From Actinomycetes bacterium (GTDB lineage: Bacteria > Actinomycetota > Acidimicrobiia > Acidimicrobiales > JAJYXR01), in contig JAJYXR010000020.1 in the NCBI GenBank assembly GCA_021801795.1, positions 20,701-84,700 of the forward strand: a DNA stretch of 64,000 nt, in the 5' to 3' direction. This document shows positions 24,809 to 35,908 of the stretch, one piece after another. The notes beneath the pieces were generated by a model that searched no databases, had not been told where the DNA came from, and saw nothing but the letters and a program-made list of their open reading frames with translations. The position numbers were made by a program, and so were the translations under genes. Positions within the stretch are counted from its first letter, which is position 1. Each line of letters opens with the position of its first letter.

Positions 24809-27664
24809 CTAGCCAGCCACAGGCACCAGCCAGCCCACTACGTCCAGGATCACCTGGGCCTGGCCTAGGTGGTTCGTGAGGTAGATCTGGCCTCCGGCTC
24901 CGATCGGCACTATGGCCAGGTCAGCCAATGTCTCGCCGGCGTTCCAGACGAGCAGTGCACTCGGTGGGGTCGTGGGTGCTGCCTGGTCTGCGCTGGGCTG
25001 GTAGGCGGCTGCAGACAGGTACGAAGTGGCGCTGGTGCCCGTGACGGTGATGTTCACCACGGCTGCGGTGGCATCGGCTGGCACCCCAGCCAGGCCTGTC
25101 ACCTGGACCGGCAGCGATCCTCCAGCACCAGGGGCCTTCCCCTCGCAGTTCGCCAGCTCCTGGCCGGCGAGGCCCGAGGGGTTCGACGGCCTGGTGTCGC
25201 ATATGCGGGTAGGCATCCCAGCCGCGACGAAGCTGGAGGCATTCGCTGGTAGGGCCGTCGAAGCCGAGGTGATGTAGCCCTCCAGGTCTACGGTGATGTT
25301 CGGAGCCCCGCCAGAAGAGAGGATCTGGATAGCACCGCCGGTGCCCAGGGGCACTATCGCGCTGTTGGTCACCTCAGAGCCTGGTGCGTAGTAGAGATCG
25401 GATGCCTCTGGTGCCGAGGTGCCCGCCGGGTATGCCACCAGGTAACCAGACGTAAGAGGGTCTATGGCCCCGATGGAGACCACCGCCGCCGTGGCCCCAC
25501 CGGGCACGCCGCCGAGGCCTGCCACCTGGACCGACAGCGATCCTCCAGCCGCGGGAGCCTTCCCCTCGCAGTTAGAAAGCGCTGGGCCAGCGAGCCCCGA
25601 GGGGTTAGAGGGTCTCGTGTCGCATATGCGACTGGGCGTGAGCGGCACGTAGAGGCCGGCCCCGGATGTCGTCTCCGTAGCCACGTAGCCCTCTGCGTCT
25701 ATCACCACGTTCGTGGTCCCGGCGTAGTTGTACACGGAAACCTCTCCTGTGCTGGCTCCGCTGGTAGGCAGGGCCACCATCACCAGGTTCGCCCTGGTGG
25801 CTCCCGCGGAGAAGTTCAAGCTGGAGGTCCCCGGCCTCGTGGTCCCCGCGGGATAGACGCTCAGGTACCCACTGGCACTGGGATCCGCTGCCACCACGTC
25901 GAGTGCCACCTCGGTGGCGCCTGCGGGGATGCCCGCCAGGCCCGCCACCTGGATGGTGAGCACTCCTCCTGGCCCCGGCGCGCGTCCCTCGCAGTTCGTC
26001 CGGGCTGCGCCCGATAGCCCGCTCGGGTTACCCGGCCGCGTGTCGCAGATCCGCGTCGGGATGATCGCGTGGTAGGCAGGCTCGCTCGAGGCTGGCGGGG
26101 GCGTGGAGGTCGCCTGGTAGGAGAAGGGCAGACCATCGGATGTCCCACCCGGGGTGATCACGGTCAGCTCCACGCTCGTAGCCGCGCTGCCCGGCGGGGA
26201 GACTGCCGTGATCTCGCTCGGGGAGACCACCTCGAAGGAGCTCGCCTCCTCGGTGCCGAAGTCCACGAAGGCCGCCCCGAGGAGGTTCTTCCCGGTGATC
26301 GTGACGCTTGTCCCACCAGATGCAGGCCCAGAGGACGCCAGGAGCGAGCTCACCACAGGGGCAGGGGGCGGTGGGGGCGGAATCACCGGGGGCAGCTGGT
26401 AGGCACCGGCACTGCAGTCCGTGCCCGGGCGCGTGACGCCCCGCTGGTCAGTGCGGAGGCTCACCGACTGGCCTGGTACAGTCGGAAAGCTCGGATCGGA
26501 GCACAGGTCCACCGGGCTACCGCCAATGGGGACCTCCAGGCTGCCGATGGCCCCAGCCCCAGGAGAGCCAGCGGGTATGTCAACGGTCTCGGTGGGACCA
26601 CCGTTGGCAGCCAGATCACCGAGGTCGAGGTTCGTGACCGAGCTCAGAGAGCCTACGCCAGCACCGTCATCACCAGTCCCGAAGTGGCAGCTCGTGCCAG
26701 AGGAGAGGTTATAGCCGAGGTCCTGGATCGTGTTCAGATAGCAGTCCCCCCCGGATAGCGAGTTCGCAACTATCGAGCCCGCGACGGATATGGCACCAGC
26801 TGAGTTATATATCCCACCACCGCCGAACATAGCGCTGTTAGAGCTTATGGTGGAATCGACGATGGTCATGTCGCCGCCCTGGTCGTAGACCCCGCCGCCA
26901 TAAGCAGTCGGAGCGCCGTTATTGCTGATGGTGGAGTCCACTATGGTCATGTCGCCGCCCTGGTCATAGACCCCGCCACCACCGTCACTACTGCCGAACT
27001 CAACGCTGTTATTGCTTATGGTGGAGTCGATAACGGCCATGGTGCCATTGTTATTGATCCCGCCACCGTAGTCAGTGGCACTGTTATCGTTTATGGTTGA
27101 GTCCTCCACGGTCATGGTGCCGCCGTTGTCGTAGATCCCGCCGCCGCCGTAGAAGCCAGCGTAGCCGCCGGTGACGGTCAGGTTATCGAGCGTCACGGCG
27201 AAGCCGGCATTGTCGGTGAGGGTGGTACCGACATTTTCGACGCTGTTCTCGCCATCCAGCACGCTGGCAGCCGAGGAGCCCGAGCCGGTACCGGTACCCT
27301 CGATCGTGAGGCCCGACTCGCTGCCGCTACCGACAGTGAGGTCCCCGTCGAACTGGCAATGGCTCGAAGCCGGGCAGTCGGCGCCAGGGCCAGCCACCAG
27401 GTAAATGGTGACAGCGCCCGAATCGCTCCCGGCCAAGCTGAGCGCCTCGCTCAGCGTGCAAGGGGTCGATGACGAGCAGGCAGTGCCAGTCCCAGAGGGC
27501 GAGGCATAGAACCTGGGGCTGGCCGCGCTCGCGCTGGTGGCCAGAGGCCAGACGACCAGCCCGCCTGCGAGCAGTGCAGAGGTAAACAGGAGGAGGAGGA
27601 GGCGCATTCTCGGAGCCCCAGCGCTCCGGAGCACACGATTGCTGGCCATCGCTTGCTCGACCAT
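24809..27664 (-). CDS. large secreted beta-helix / TIG / triple-repeat protein
   Basis: The 951-residue product carries a signal peptide (RMRLLLLLFTSALLAGGLVV, cleavage after ATSASA). Next comes a right-handed beta-helix region (about residues 125-290) with repeats of the form MTIVDSTISNN and GGGIYN, a choice-of-anchor-like segment, a Pro-rich linker (PPPPPPAP), and one TIG/IPT domain (about 400-480). Three C-terminal repeats of about 140 residues follow, starting near 535, 677 and 818, each opening with P(T/S)RICDTRP and NPSGL. ATG 27664 is chosen because GGAGGG is four bases before it. It sits inside the translation/SRP gene cluster between ffh and rpsP, where it is functionally out of place. 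Adhesion or carbohydrate binding at the cell surface is likely; the three-repeat domain is not one I can name. Confidence 0.8.
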   Translation of the reverse strand: MVEQAMASNRVLRSAGAPRMRLLLLLFTSALLAGGLVVWPLATSASAASPRFYASPSGTGTACSSSTPCTLSEALSLAGSDSGAVTIYLVAGPGADCPASSHCQFDGDLTVGSGSESGLTIEGTGTGSGSSAASVLDGENSVENVGTTLTDNAGFAVTLDNLTVTGGYAGFYGGGGIYDNGGTMTVEDSTINDNSATDYGGGINNNGTMAVIDSTISNNSVEFGSSDGGGGVYDQGGDMTIVDSTISNNGAPTAYGGGVYDQGGDMTIVDSTISSNSAMFGGGGIYNSAGAISVAGSIVANSLSGGDCYLNTIQDLGYNLSSGTSCHFGTGDDGAGVGSLSSVTNLDLGDLAANGGPTETVDIPAGSPGAGAIGSLEVPIGGSPVDLCSDPSFPTVPGQSVSLRTDQRGVTRPGTDCSAGAYQLPPVIPPPPPPAPVVSSLLASSGPASGGTSVTITGKNLLGAAFVDFGTEEASSFEVVSPSEITAVSPPGSAATSVELTVITPGGTSDGLPFSYQATSTPPPASSEPAYHAIIPTRICDTRPGNPSGLSGAARTNCEGRAPGPGGVLTIQVAGLAGIPAGATEVALDVVAADPSASGYLSVYPAGTTRPGTSSLNFSAGATRANLVMVALPTSGASTGEVSVYNYAGTTNVVIDAEGYVATETTSGAGLYVPLTPSRICDTRPSNPSGLAGPALSNCEGKAPAAGGSLSVQVAGLGGVPGGATAAVVSIGAIDPLTSGYLVAYPAGTSAPEASDLYYAPGSEVTNSAIVPLGTGGAIQILSSGGAPNITVDLEGYITSASTALPANASSFVAAGMPTRICDTRPSNPSGLAGQELANCEGKAPGAGGSLPVQVTGLAGVPADATAAVVNITVTGTSATSYLSAAAYQPSADQAAPTTPPSALLVWNAGETLADLAIVPIGAGGQIYLTNHLGQAQVILDVVGWLVPVAG

Positions 27665-27785
27665 GTTCCCTCCGGCACTGCGTTCGTCCCCAGGCCCCGC
27701 AGGCAAGAGAGCTTTGTCTAGACCGCTCGAGGCTATCGGGTTCCACCAGATGGGTCAACTGTCATGCATGCCTGGACCTCGCGGG

Positions 27786-29306
<1,521 letters not shown>

Positions 29307-29317
29307 AGGGTCCGAGC

Positions 29318-30451
29318 CTAACCCAGCAGCGCCTCTACGAACTGATCGCCGTCGAAGGGCACCAGGTCGGCTGGCCCCTCTCCGAGCCCTACGAGCTTTA
29401 CCGGTACACCCAGCTCACGCTGGATGGCCACCACTATGCCTCCCTTGGCCGTGCCGTCGAGCTTCGTAAGGACTATGCCGGTGACCCCCACTGCCTCGGT
29501 GAACTCCCGGGCCTGCACCAGCCCGTTCTGACCGGTGGTCGCGTCCAGGACCAGCAGCACCTCCGTCAGGTGCCCCGGGGGGCGCCCGGCCACCCGGGCT
29601 ATCTTCTTCAGCTCCTCCACCAGGTTCACCTTCGTGTGCAGGCGTCCTGCGGTGTCCGCCAGCACGAGGTCGACTCCCCTGGCCTGGGCACGCTGCACCG
29701 CGTCGAACACCACCGAGCTCGGGTCGCCCCCCTCCGCACCGCGCACTATGCCAGCGCCCACCCGCTCCGCCCACCCGGCCAGCTGCTCGGCAGCCGCTGC
29801 ACGGAAGGTGTCTCCGGCTGCCAGGAGCACCGACCTGCCGGCGCTGATCTGCGCCATGGCCAGCTTCCCGATCGTGGTGGTCTTTCCCACCCCGTTCACA
29901 CCGACGAACAGCCAGACCGTCGGGCCTTCGTCGGCCATGGCGAGCAGCGGGTCAGGGGGGATCCCGAGCAGGCCTCGCAGCTCCGCCGAGAGCGCGGCGA
30001 CCACGGAGTCCGGCCCGACCAGCTCGCCCGCCCCGACCCGCTCCCTCAGCCCAGCGAGCAGCTCCGCGGTGGTAGCCACTCCCACGTCGGCACGCAGCAG
30101 AGCCTCTTCGAGATCATCCCAGGCCCCCTCGTCGACAGACCGTCTAGAGCGCATGGCTCGCACCGCCGAGCTGAACACCCCCCGGGTGCGTGAAAGCCGC
30201 TCCACCATTCGTGGTGGAGCCCCAGGGGCCTCGTCACCCGGAGCCCCAGCCTGGGATGGCCTCGGCGCGGTGGTGAGCCGCGGTGGCGAGTCCTGTTCGG
30301 GCGACGGCTGGCGGCCAGCCAGCGGCGGCAGGGGCTCGAAGCGCCTGCGGCGTGCGAACCTGCTGCCCGGCCTGCGGCGTGCCACCACGAACGCGGAACC
30401 GGCCAGGAGAAGCGCCACACCGGCTGCCAGGAGTATCCAGATCGCGATCAC
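29318..30451 (-). CDS. ftsY: signal recognition particle receptor FtsY
   Basis: FtsY is the membrane-associated GTPase that receives ribosome-SRP complexes. The 377-residue product begins with a clear membrane segment ([20 protein letters not shown]), as in many actinobacterial FtsY proteins, followed by a short linker, the N domain and the G domain with [33 protein letters not shown] and [10 protein letters not shown]. The GTG start overlaps the smc stop by three bases, so the two genes are translationally coupled. Confidence 0.97.
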   Translation of the reverse strand: MIAIWILLAAGVALLLAGSAFVVARRRPGSRFARRRRFEPLPPLAGRQPSPEQDSPPRLTTAPRPSQAGAPGDEAPGAPPRMVERLSRTRGVFSSAVRAMRSRRSVDEGAWDDLEEALLRADVGVATTAELLAGLRERVGAGELVGPDSVVAALSAELRGLLGIPPDPLLAMADEGPTVWLFVGVNGVGKTTTIGKLAMAQISAGRSVLLAAGDTFRAAAAEQLAGWAERVGAGIVRGAEGGDPSSVVFDAVQRAQARGVDLVLADTAGRLHTKVNLVEELKKIARVAGRPPGHLTEVLLVLDATTGQNGLVQAREFTEAVGVTGIVLTKLDGTAKGGIVVAIQRELGVPVKLVGLGEGPADLVPFDGDQFVEALLG

Positions 30452-33400
30452 GGTTCGGAGGCTACGTCATCGGGCTGCTTACGGGGAACCTTCTGGCTGA
30501 CTACCCGGGAGGAATCGCCAGGACGCATGGTCACCCCGTAGAGCGCGTCGGCGGACTCCATGGTGCGCTTCTGATGGCTTACCACTATGAGCTGGGCCTC
30601 GTGCCTGAAGGCATGCAGCAGGTCTAGGAACCTGTGGAGGTTCACGTCGTCGAGAGCCGCCTCCACCTCGTCCATGAGGTAGAAGGGCGAGGGCCTCGAA
30701 CGGAAGACGGCGAAGAGGAATGCGAGTGCAACCAGGGAGCGCTCGCCACCGGAGAGCAGGGAGAGCTTCCGGACGTTCTTGCCGAGCGGCCGTACCTCCA
30801 CCTCGACACCTGTGTTCAGGGGGTCGCCCGGATCGGTTAGGGTGAGGCGGCCGGTACCACCCGGGAAGAGGGTGGCGACGAGGTCGGAGAAGTGCTCGTT
30901 CACATCTGCGAATGCTTCGCTGAACATGCGGGTCACCTCGTCGTCGACGTTTCGGATCACCTCCTGGATCTCCCTGCGGGCGCGACGGACGTCCTCCACC
31001 TGTTCCTGGAGCAGCTGGTGGCGCTCCTCGATGGCCTGTAGCTCCTCCAGGGCAAGCGGGTTCACCGGCCCGAGGGCAGCGAGCTGCGTCTCGATCTCGG
31101 CTGCCCTCGCCTGGGCGCTGACCCCCTCGGGCAGCTCGGGGCGCTCTGCGACGACTGCCTCTTCGGGATCGGCCTTCAGCTCCCGCCAGAGCATGTCCAC
31201 CAGCGCCTCGCGCCTGACTGCATCCTCTGCCAGCGCGAGCTTCGCGCCGGCAAGCTTCTCCCGGGCAGCGCTCTGGAGCCCGTAGAGCTCCTGGCGCTCG
31301 GCGCGCAGGGAATCGAGCTGGCTGGCCTGTGCGCGGACCTCGTCCAGCTGGCGATCCCGGAGCTGGCGGTAGACGAGCGCCATCTCGCCCAGACGCCGTG
31401 CCCGATCCGCGACGAGCTCGCCGAGCCGGTCCACAGCCGCCATCTCGGCTTCCAGCGCCCTACGGTTCTCGGCAGCCTGGTCACGCTCGGCGACGTGACC
31501 GGCCAGCCTGCGCTCCACGTCGAGCAGCCGTTCGGATAGCACCCTGCGCCGCTCGCCCAGTGCCGCGGCACGCACCTCGTAGTCACGGCGCATGGCGAGC
31601 GAGCGCTCCCTCAGCAGCATCAGATGCCTCTCGCTCTCGGCCGCTGCCAGGATCCCCTCCCGAGCCTGGGCCGCCTCTCGTTCGAGCACGGCCAGCGCCT
31701 CACGGTGGGAGGCCAGCGCGGCCTCGGCCTGCTCGAGGCCTAGTGCGGTCTCCTCGCGCCGCCTCATCAGGGCGGACATCTCGCGCTCGAGTGACTCGGA
31801 CTCGGATGCCAGACGGGCACTCAGCGCCTCGATCTGCCTCCTGCGACTGCCGGCCTCGTCGAGAAGCCGGGACTTCGCAACCAGATCGGCCCGAGCTGCC
31901 GACTCCCGGCTGCGAACCAGCTCCAGCTCTCCGGCAGCCTCCAGGGCGAGGGTGGCCGCTGCATCGGCCTGGCGGCGAGCCTCTTCCACCGAGTGGCGGC
32001 TGACGGTGCCCTCGGCACCGTGCAACCGCCATCCGGAGGTCGCGAAACGGTCACCTTCTGGGGTGACCACGACCAGATCGGGCCTAGAGGCCGCCACGTC
32101 TACTGCCATCTCCCAGCCCCCGCTCACCAGCACCGCGGGAGCGAGGATCCGATCCAGTACGGCATCGAGGCTGGGCGTGAGTGAGCGCACATGGGGGCGC
32201 AGCGCTTCGGCACCTGGCGGGAGCGAAGCTGGGGCTGCCAGGGGCCAGGAGGACAGGGCCGCCAGTGCCAGCACGGCACCAGGCGCCTGCTGGGTCCTCA
32301 GGTGCGCGAGGGCTTGGCGAGCCTGGCGGGTTCCGTCCACCACCACCGCACCGAGGGCGGCGCCGACTGCCGCCTCGAAGGCCGCTGCCCAGCCCTCGTC
32401 GACTTCGACGAGGTCGGCGAGGGTGCCGACGACGCCCTCTATGCCAGAGAGGACCTCCGCTCCGGCGGCCCCACGAGCCTCCGCAGCCGCCCGCGCTAGG
32501 GCCTCCGCGCGCGCCTCCAGGCGGTTCCTGTCCCTCTCGGCGAGCCGCAGGCGACCCTCGGCCTCGGCCAGCTGTGCCTCCAGGGTCTCGGCCAGGGAGC
32601 TCGCCTCCTCGAGCATTTCGGCGTTCGTAGCCTCCCCGGCGTCCAGCTCGGCCAGCTCCTCGGCCAGCTCCTCGGCGTCGGTGCCGATCAGCTCACGGCG
32701 CTCTGACAGGGTGGCGATGCTCTCGCCGACCTGGGCAAGCGAGTCGCGCTGGGCGTCCAGGGCTCGGGAGAGCGGATCCATCTGGGCTCGTGAAGCGGCA
32801 TGTCTGGCTGCCACCTCCCTCAGGCGCTCGAGGTCGGCGGTGAGCTGCTCGTGCTGAGAGCGAGCGACCTCGACAGCTCGCTCGGCCTGCTCGAGTGCCT
32901 GGTGGTCGGCGGCGAGAGCCGACTCCTCCTCGGCGCTCCCTGTCAGCTCCTCGGCGATACGGGCTGCTTCGGACTCGAGGCTCGAGACCACGTCTGCGTC
33001 CACAGCCGCCTCGAGCGCGCGGCTGACCGATCTGCGCCTCTCCCGCAGAGCGCCGGCCAGGCCACGGCAGCGTTCGGTGAGTCCCTCCACCCTGTTCAGG
33101 GACGCCTGGACATCCTCCTCGCGCCGGGCAGACAGGCTGATGGTGAGCCCGTCTATCTCACGATCCAGCCTCTCGATCTCCTGGCCTAGACGCTCGTCCT
33201 CGGCCACCAGGGCCACGCGCAGTGCCTCTGACTCGCCTGCACGCTGGTCTATCCCGGCTATATCCCTGCCCATCAGGTAAAGCCGGAGTCCGTGCAGCTC
33301 CTCGGAGAGCGACGAATGGGAGCGGGCCGCGGCGGCCTGGCGCTCCAGCGGCCTCAGCTGGCGACGGACCTCCCGGACGAGATCGCCTAGGCGGTCCAGG

Positions 33401-33960
33401 TTCTCCTCCGTCGCCGCGAGGCGTCGCTCTGCACGTTCCCGGCGCCGCCTGTGCTTCAGGACCCCCGCGGCATCCTCGATCACCGCCCTACGGTCTTCGG
33501 GGCGTGCGTTCAGCACCTGCTCGAGCTGGCCCTGGCCGACGATCACGTGCTGCTGGCGCCCGACACCGGAGTCGGAGAGCAGCTCCTGCACGTCGAGCAG
33601 CCGGCAGGACTCGCCGTTTATCGCGTACTCGCTGTCCCCGGAGCGAAAGAGCGTCCTCGTGATGGTGATCTCGGCCAGCCCTCCGGGCAGCTTTCCCGAG
33701 CGGTTGTCTATGGTGAGCGACACCTCTGCCCTGCCGAGCGCAGGCCGGCTGGCAGAGCCGGCGAAGATGACGTCCTCCATCTTCGACCCCCGCACCGTTC
33801 TCGGTCCCTGCGCACCCAGCACCCAGGCGACCGCGTCCACCACGTTCGACTTGCCCGATCCGTTGGGGCCCACGACCACCGTCACGCCAGGCTCGAAGAC
33901 CAACGACGCGGGCTCGGCAAACGACTTGAAACCCTTCAGGGTGAGCGACTTCAGATACAC
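30448..33960 (-). CDS. smc: chromosome segregation ATPase SMC
   Basis: SMC forms the condensin-like complex that organises the chromosome. The 1170-residue protein has the head N-lobe with GPNGSGKSN (Walker A) and QQHVIVGQGQLEQVL, two long antiparallel coiled coils, a hinge near residues 505-640 (GIEGVVGTLADLVEV), and the head C-lobe with the signature LSGGERSLVALAFLFAVF and Walker B FYLMDEVEAALDDVNL. It is co-directional with mutM upstream and ftsY downstream. The partners scpA and scpB are not in the window. Confidence 0.97.
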   Translation of the reverse strand: MYLKSLTLKGFKSFAEPASLVFEPGVTVVVGPNGSGKSNVVDAVAWVLGAQGPRTVRGSKMEDVIFAGSASRPALGRAEVSLTIDNRSGKLPGGLAEITITRTLFRSGDSEYAINGESCRLLDVQELLSDSGVGRQQHVIVGQGQLEQVLNARPEDRRAVIEDAAGVLKHRRRRERAERRLAATEENLDRLGDLVREVRRQLRPLERQAAAARSHSSLSEELHGLRLYLMGRDIAGIDQRAGESEALRVALVAEDERLGQEIERLDREIDGLTISLSARREEDVQASLNRVEGLTERCRGLAGALRERRRSVSRALEAAVDADVVSSLESEAARIAEELTGSAEEESALAADHQALEQAERAVEVARSQHEQLTADLERLREVAARHAASRAQMDPLSRALDAQRDSLAQVGESIATLSERRELIGTDAEELAEELAELDAGEATNAEMLEEASSLAETLEAQLAEAEGRLRLAERDRNRLEARAEALARAAAEARGAAGAEVLSGIEGVVGTLADLVEVDEGWAAAFEAAVGAALGAVVVDGTRQARQALAHLRTQQAPGAVLALAALSSWPLAAPASLPPGAEALRPHVRSLTPSLDAVLDRILAPAVLVSGGWEMAVDVAASRPDLVVVTPEGDRFATSGWRLHGAEGTVSRHSVEEARRQADAAATLALEAAGELELVRSRESAARADLVAKSRLLDEAGSRRRQIEALSARLASESESLEREMSALMRRREETALGLEQAEAALASHREALAVLEREAAQAREGILAAAESERHLMLLRERSLAMRRDYEVRAAALGERRRVLSERLLDVERRLAGHVAERDQAAENRRALEAEMAAVDRLGELVADRARRLGEMALVYRQLRDRQLDEVRAQASQLDSLRAERQELYGLQSAAREKLAGAKLALAEDAVRREALVDMLWRELKADPEEAVVAERPELPEGVSAQARAAEIETQLAALGPVNPLALEELQAIEERHQLLQEQVEDVRRARREIQEVIRNVDDEVTRMFSEAFADVNEHFSDLVATLFPGGTGRLTLTDPGDPLNTGVEVEVRPLGKNVRKLSLLSGGERSLVALAFLFAVFRSRPSPFYLMDEVEAALDDVNLHRFLDLLHAFRHEAQLIVVSHQKRTMESADALYGVTMRPGDSSRVVSQKVPRKQPDDVASEP

Positions 33961-34029
33961 CGGGCGCCACCATACCGGCCGGCTGAGCGCGCATGGCCCA
34001 TCTGGTGCCCTACCTGGAGGTAATGCACT

Positions 34030-34869
34030 TCAGACCTGGCAACGTGCGCAGTAGAAGGTCGAGCGACCGCTCACCTTCTCGCGTACCACCGGGGCGTGGC
34101 AGCGCCTGCAGGCCTGCCCCTCCCGGCCGTAGACCTGGTGCTGGCCCTGGTAATCCCCTATCTCGCCGAAGATGTCCCGGTACTGCTCGTCGGCCAGGGA
34201 GGACCCCCGGTGCTTCACCGCCTCGGAGAGAGTCTCCACCATCGACCTGTACAGCCGCCGGATCTCCTGGGAAGACAGGGTCGTGGACAGCCGGTCGTAC
34301 CTGAGACCCGCTGCGAAGAGGATCTCGTCGGAGTAGATGTTTCCGATGCCGGCCACGAAGGACTGGTCCATGAGCAGCGCCTTCAGCGCTACGGGACGCT
34401 TCACCAGCAGCTCGCCGAAGCTGGTCCAGCTCATCACGTCCTCGAGTGGGTCGAAACCCAGCTTGGCGAACTCGGGAAACCTGTCTGGGATCTCTGCGAC
34501 CGGGGTCGCGAACACCTCGCCGAAGGTTCGCGGGTCGACGAACCGGAGCTCACCGCCCTGGGTGAAGACGAAGACCAGGTGGGTGTGGTCCGGTAGTGGC
34601 TCCTTCTGACTCTTCGCCCGGAGCAGCTGGCCGCTCATGCCGAGATGGACCACCAGGAGGACGTCTCCCTCCAGATCCATCAGCAGGTACTTGCCGGACC
34701 TCCTGACCCCGTTCACCCGCTTCGACTCCACCAAGGACTTAAGGGCTGCCGGCTTCGGGTGACGCCTTATGGAGCGAGACCCCTTTACCTCGACCGACTT
34801 TATCCTCCGACCCACGATGTCCTTCTCGAGGTCTCGCCGGATGGTCTCTACTTCGGGCAGCTCAGGCAC
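34030..34869 (-). CDS. mutM: formamidopyrimidine-DNA glycosylase
   Basis: MutM removes 8-oxoguanine and formamidopyrimidines and nicks the DNA. The 279-residue enzyme begins MPELPEVETIRRDLE, with the catalytic Pro and Glu exposed after Met removal. It has the helix-two-turn-helix region (QSFVAGIGNIYSDEILFAAGL) and a C-terminal zinc finger (CRRCHAPV ... FYCARC). The start overlaps the end of rnc by eight bases. Confidence 0.96.
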   Translation of the reverse strand: MPELPEVETIRRDLEKDIVGRRIKSVEVKGSRSIRRHPKPAALKSLVESKRVNGVRRSGKYLLMDLEGDVLLVVHLGMSGQLLRAKSQKEPLPDHTHLVFVFTQGGELRFVDPRTFGEVFATPVAEIPDRFPEFAKLGFDPLEDVMSWTSFGELLVKRPVALKALLMDQSFVAGIGNIYSDEILFAAGLRYDRLSTTLSSQEIRRLYRSMVETLSEAVKHRGSSLADEQYRDIFGEIGDYQGQHQVYGREGQACRRCHAPVVREKVSGRSTFYCARCQV

Positions 34870-35620
34870 CGCCTATCGCCTCCCTCGCGGCTGCCTGCTC
34901 GGCATCCTTCTTGGAACGACCCATACCCCTGCCCAGCACCCTTCCCCCTACGCTCACCTCGGCTAAGAACTCCCTGGCATGATCGGGCCCCCGAGCGCTG
35001 ACGCTGTAGACCGGCAGGCCGAGTCCATCGCGGGTGGTGGATTCCTGGAGAAGCGACTTGAAGTCGCCCGAGCCGGGGACTGCCGCCGCCACCGAGATTC
35101 CCTCGCCCAACAGGCCGAGCACGAAATCTCTAGCTGCCTCCCAGCCAGAGTCGAGGTAGACAGCACCGATTACCGCTTCGAGGGTGTCGGCCAGGATGGA
35201 GGGCTTATCCCGCCCACCGGATGCGGCCTCGCCACGCCCGAGCAGCAGCGCCTCGCCTAGGTGCAGGTCGGTCGCGACCCGAGCGAGTGCGGTGGTGCTC
35301 ACCACTGCGGCCCTGACCTTCGCGAGCTGGCCCTCGGGCATGTCCGGGTAGGTGCGGTAGCAGTGGTCGGCCACCGCGAGGCCGAGAACCGCGTCGCCGA
35401 GGAACTCCAGGCGCTCGTTCGAATCGCTGCCGGCGCTCTCCGCGCTCCAGGAGCTGTGGGAGAGTGCCAGTGCGAGCAGCTCGGGCGCGTCGAACCTGAC
35501 GCCGAGACCGGCGGCGACGGCCTGGAGCCGCTCCCCGAGGACGCCCGCTGCGCTCGTGCCCGCACCCGGTGGCGTCTCAGCTGGCCCCGAGCTTGGCGAC
35601 CACGTAGTCGACGGCGTCAC
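34862..35620 (-). CDS. rnc: ribonuclease III
   Basis: RNase III cuts double-stranded RNA, including rRNA precursors. The 252-residue enzyme has the signature NERLEFLGDAVLGLAVADH, the second metal-site helix ADTLEAVIGAVYLDSGW, and a C-terminal double-stranded RNA-binding domain (DFKSLLQESTTRDGLGLPVY, ending GRSKKDAEQAAAREAI). The only usable start before the conserved region is the GTG at 35620, which places the first 44 bases inside the end of acpP in another frame. The extra 30 N-terminal residues are Pro/Ser-rich and probably unstructured. Confidence 0.95.
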   Translation of the reverse strand: MTPSTTWSPSSGPAETPPGAGTSAAGVLGERLQAVAAGLGVRFDAPELLALALSHSSWSAESAGSDSNERLEFLGDAVLGLAVADHCYRTYPDMPEGQLAKVRAAVVSTTALARVATDLHLGEALLLGRGEAASGGRDKPSILADTLEAVIGAVYLDSGWEAARDFVLGLLGEGISVAAAVPGSGDFKSLLQESTTRDGLGLPVYSVSARGPDHAREFLAEVSVGGRVLGRGMGRSKKDAEQAAAREAIGGA

Positions 35621-35840
35621 GCACCGTCCGCAGATCCTCGAGGTCCTCGTCGTCGATCCGGAACCCCACCGAGCGCTCGGAGAGCTCCTCCTCGAGTGCC
35701 TCCACCAGCTCGATCAGCGCCAGCGAGTCCGCGTCGAGATCCTCCGCGAAGGAAGAGGACTCGGTCACCGCGGAGGGCTCTATCTCCAGGATGTCGGCCA
35801 GCTGGTCGCGCACCAGCTCGAACACCTGGCGGCGATCCAT
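35577..35840 (-). CDS. acpP: acyl carrier protein
   Basis: ACP carries growing acyl chains on a phosphopantetheine arm. The 87-residue acidic protein contains the attachment motif DADSLALIELVEALEEEL, with the modified Ser in DSL, and the usual helix FELVRDQLADILE. ATG 35840 is chosen over one 33 bases upstream because AGAAGGGA precedes it and it matches the family length. It lies between plsX and rnc, the order seen in many bacteria. Confidence 0.95.
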   Translation of the reverse strand: MDRRQVFELVRDQLADILEIEPSAVTESSSFAEDLDADSLALIELVEALEEELSERSVGFRIDDEDLEDLRTVRDAVDYVVAKLGAS

Positions 35841-35908
35841 CGGTCCCTTCTCTACATGCGTCTCAGCAGGCACGGCATCTCCACTTGCTCGAGTCGGCGA
35901 GGTGAATG

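Noticed and set aside
31592..32857. A 421-residue Ser/Ala/Arg-rich frame on the plus strand inside smc
   Set aside because: It is antisense to the SMC coiled coil, has extreme composition and no motif; a typical shadow in high-GC DNA.
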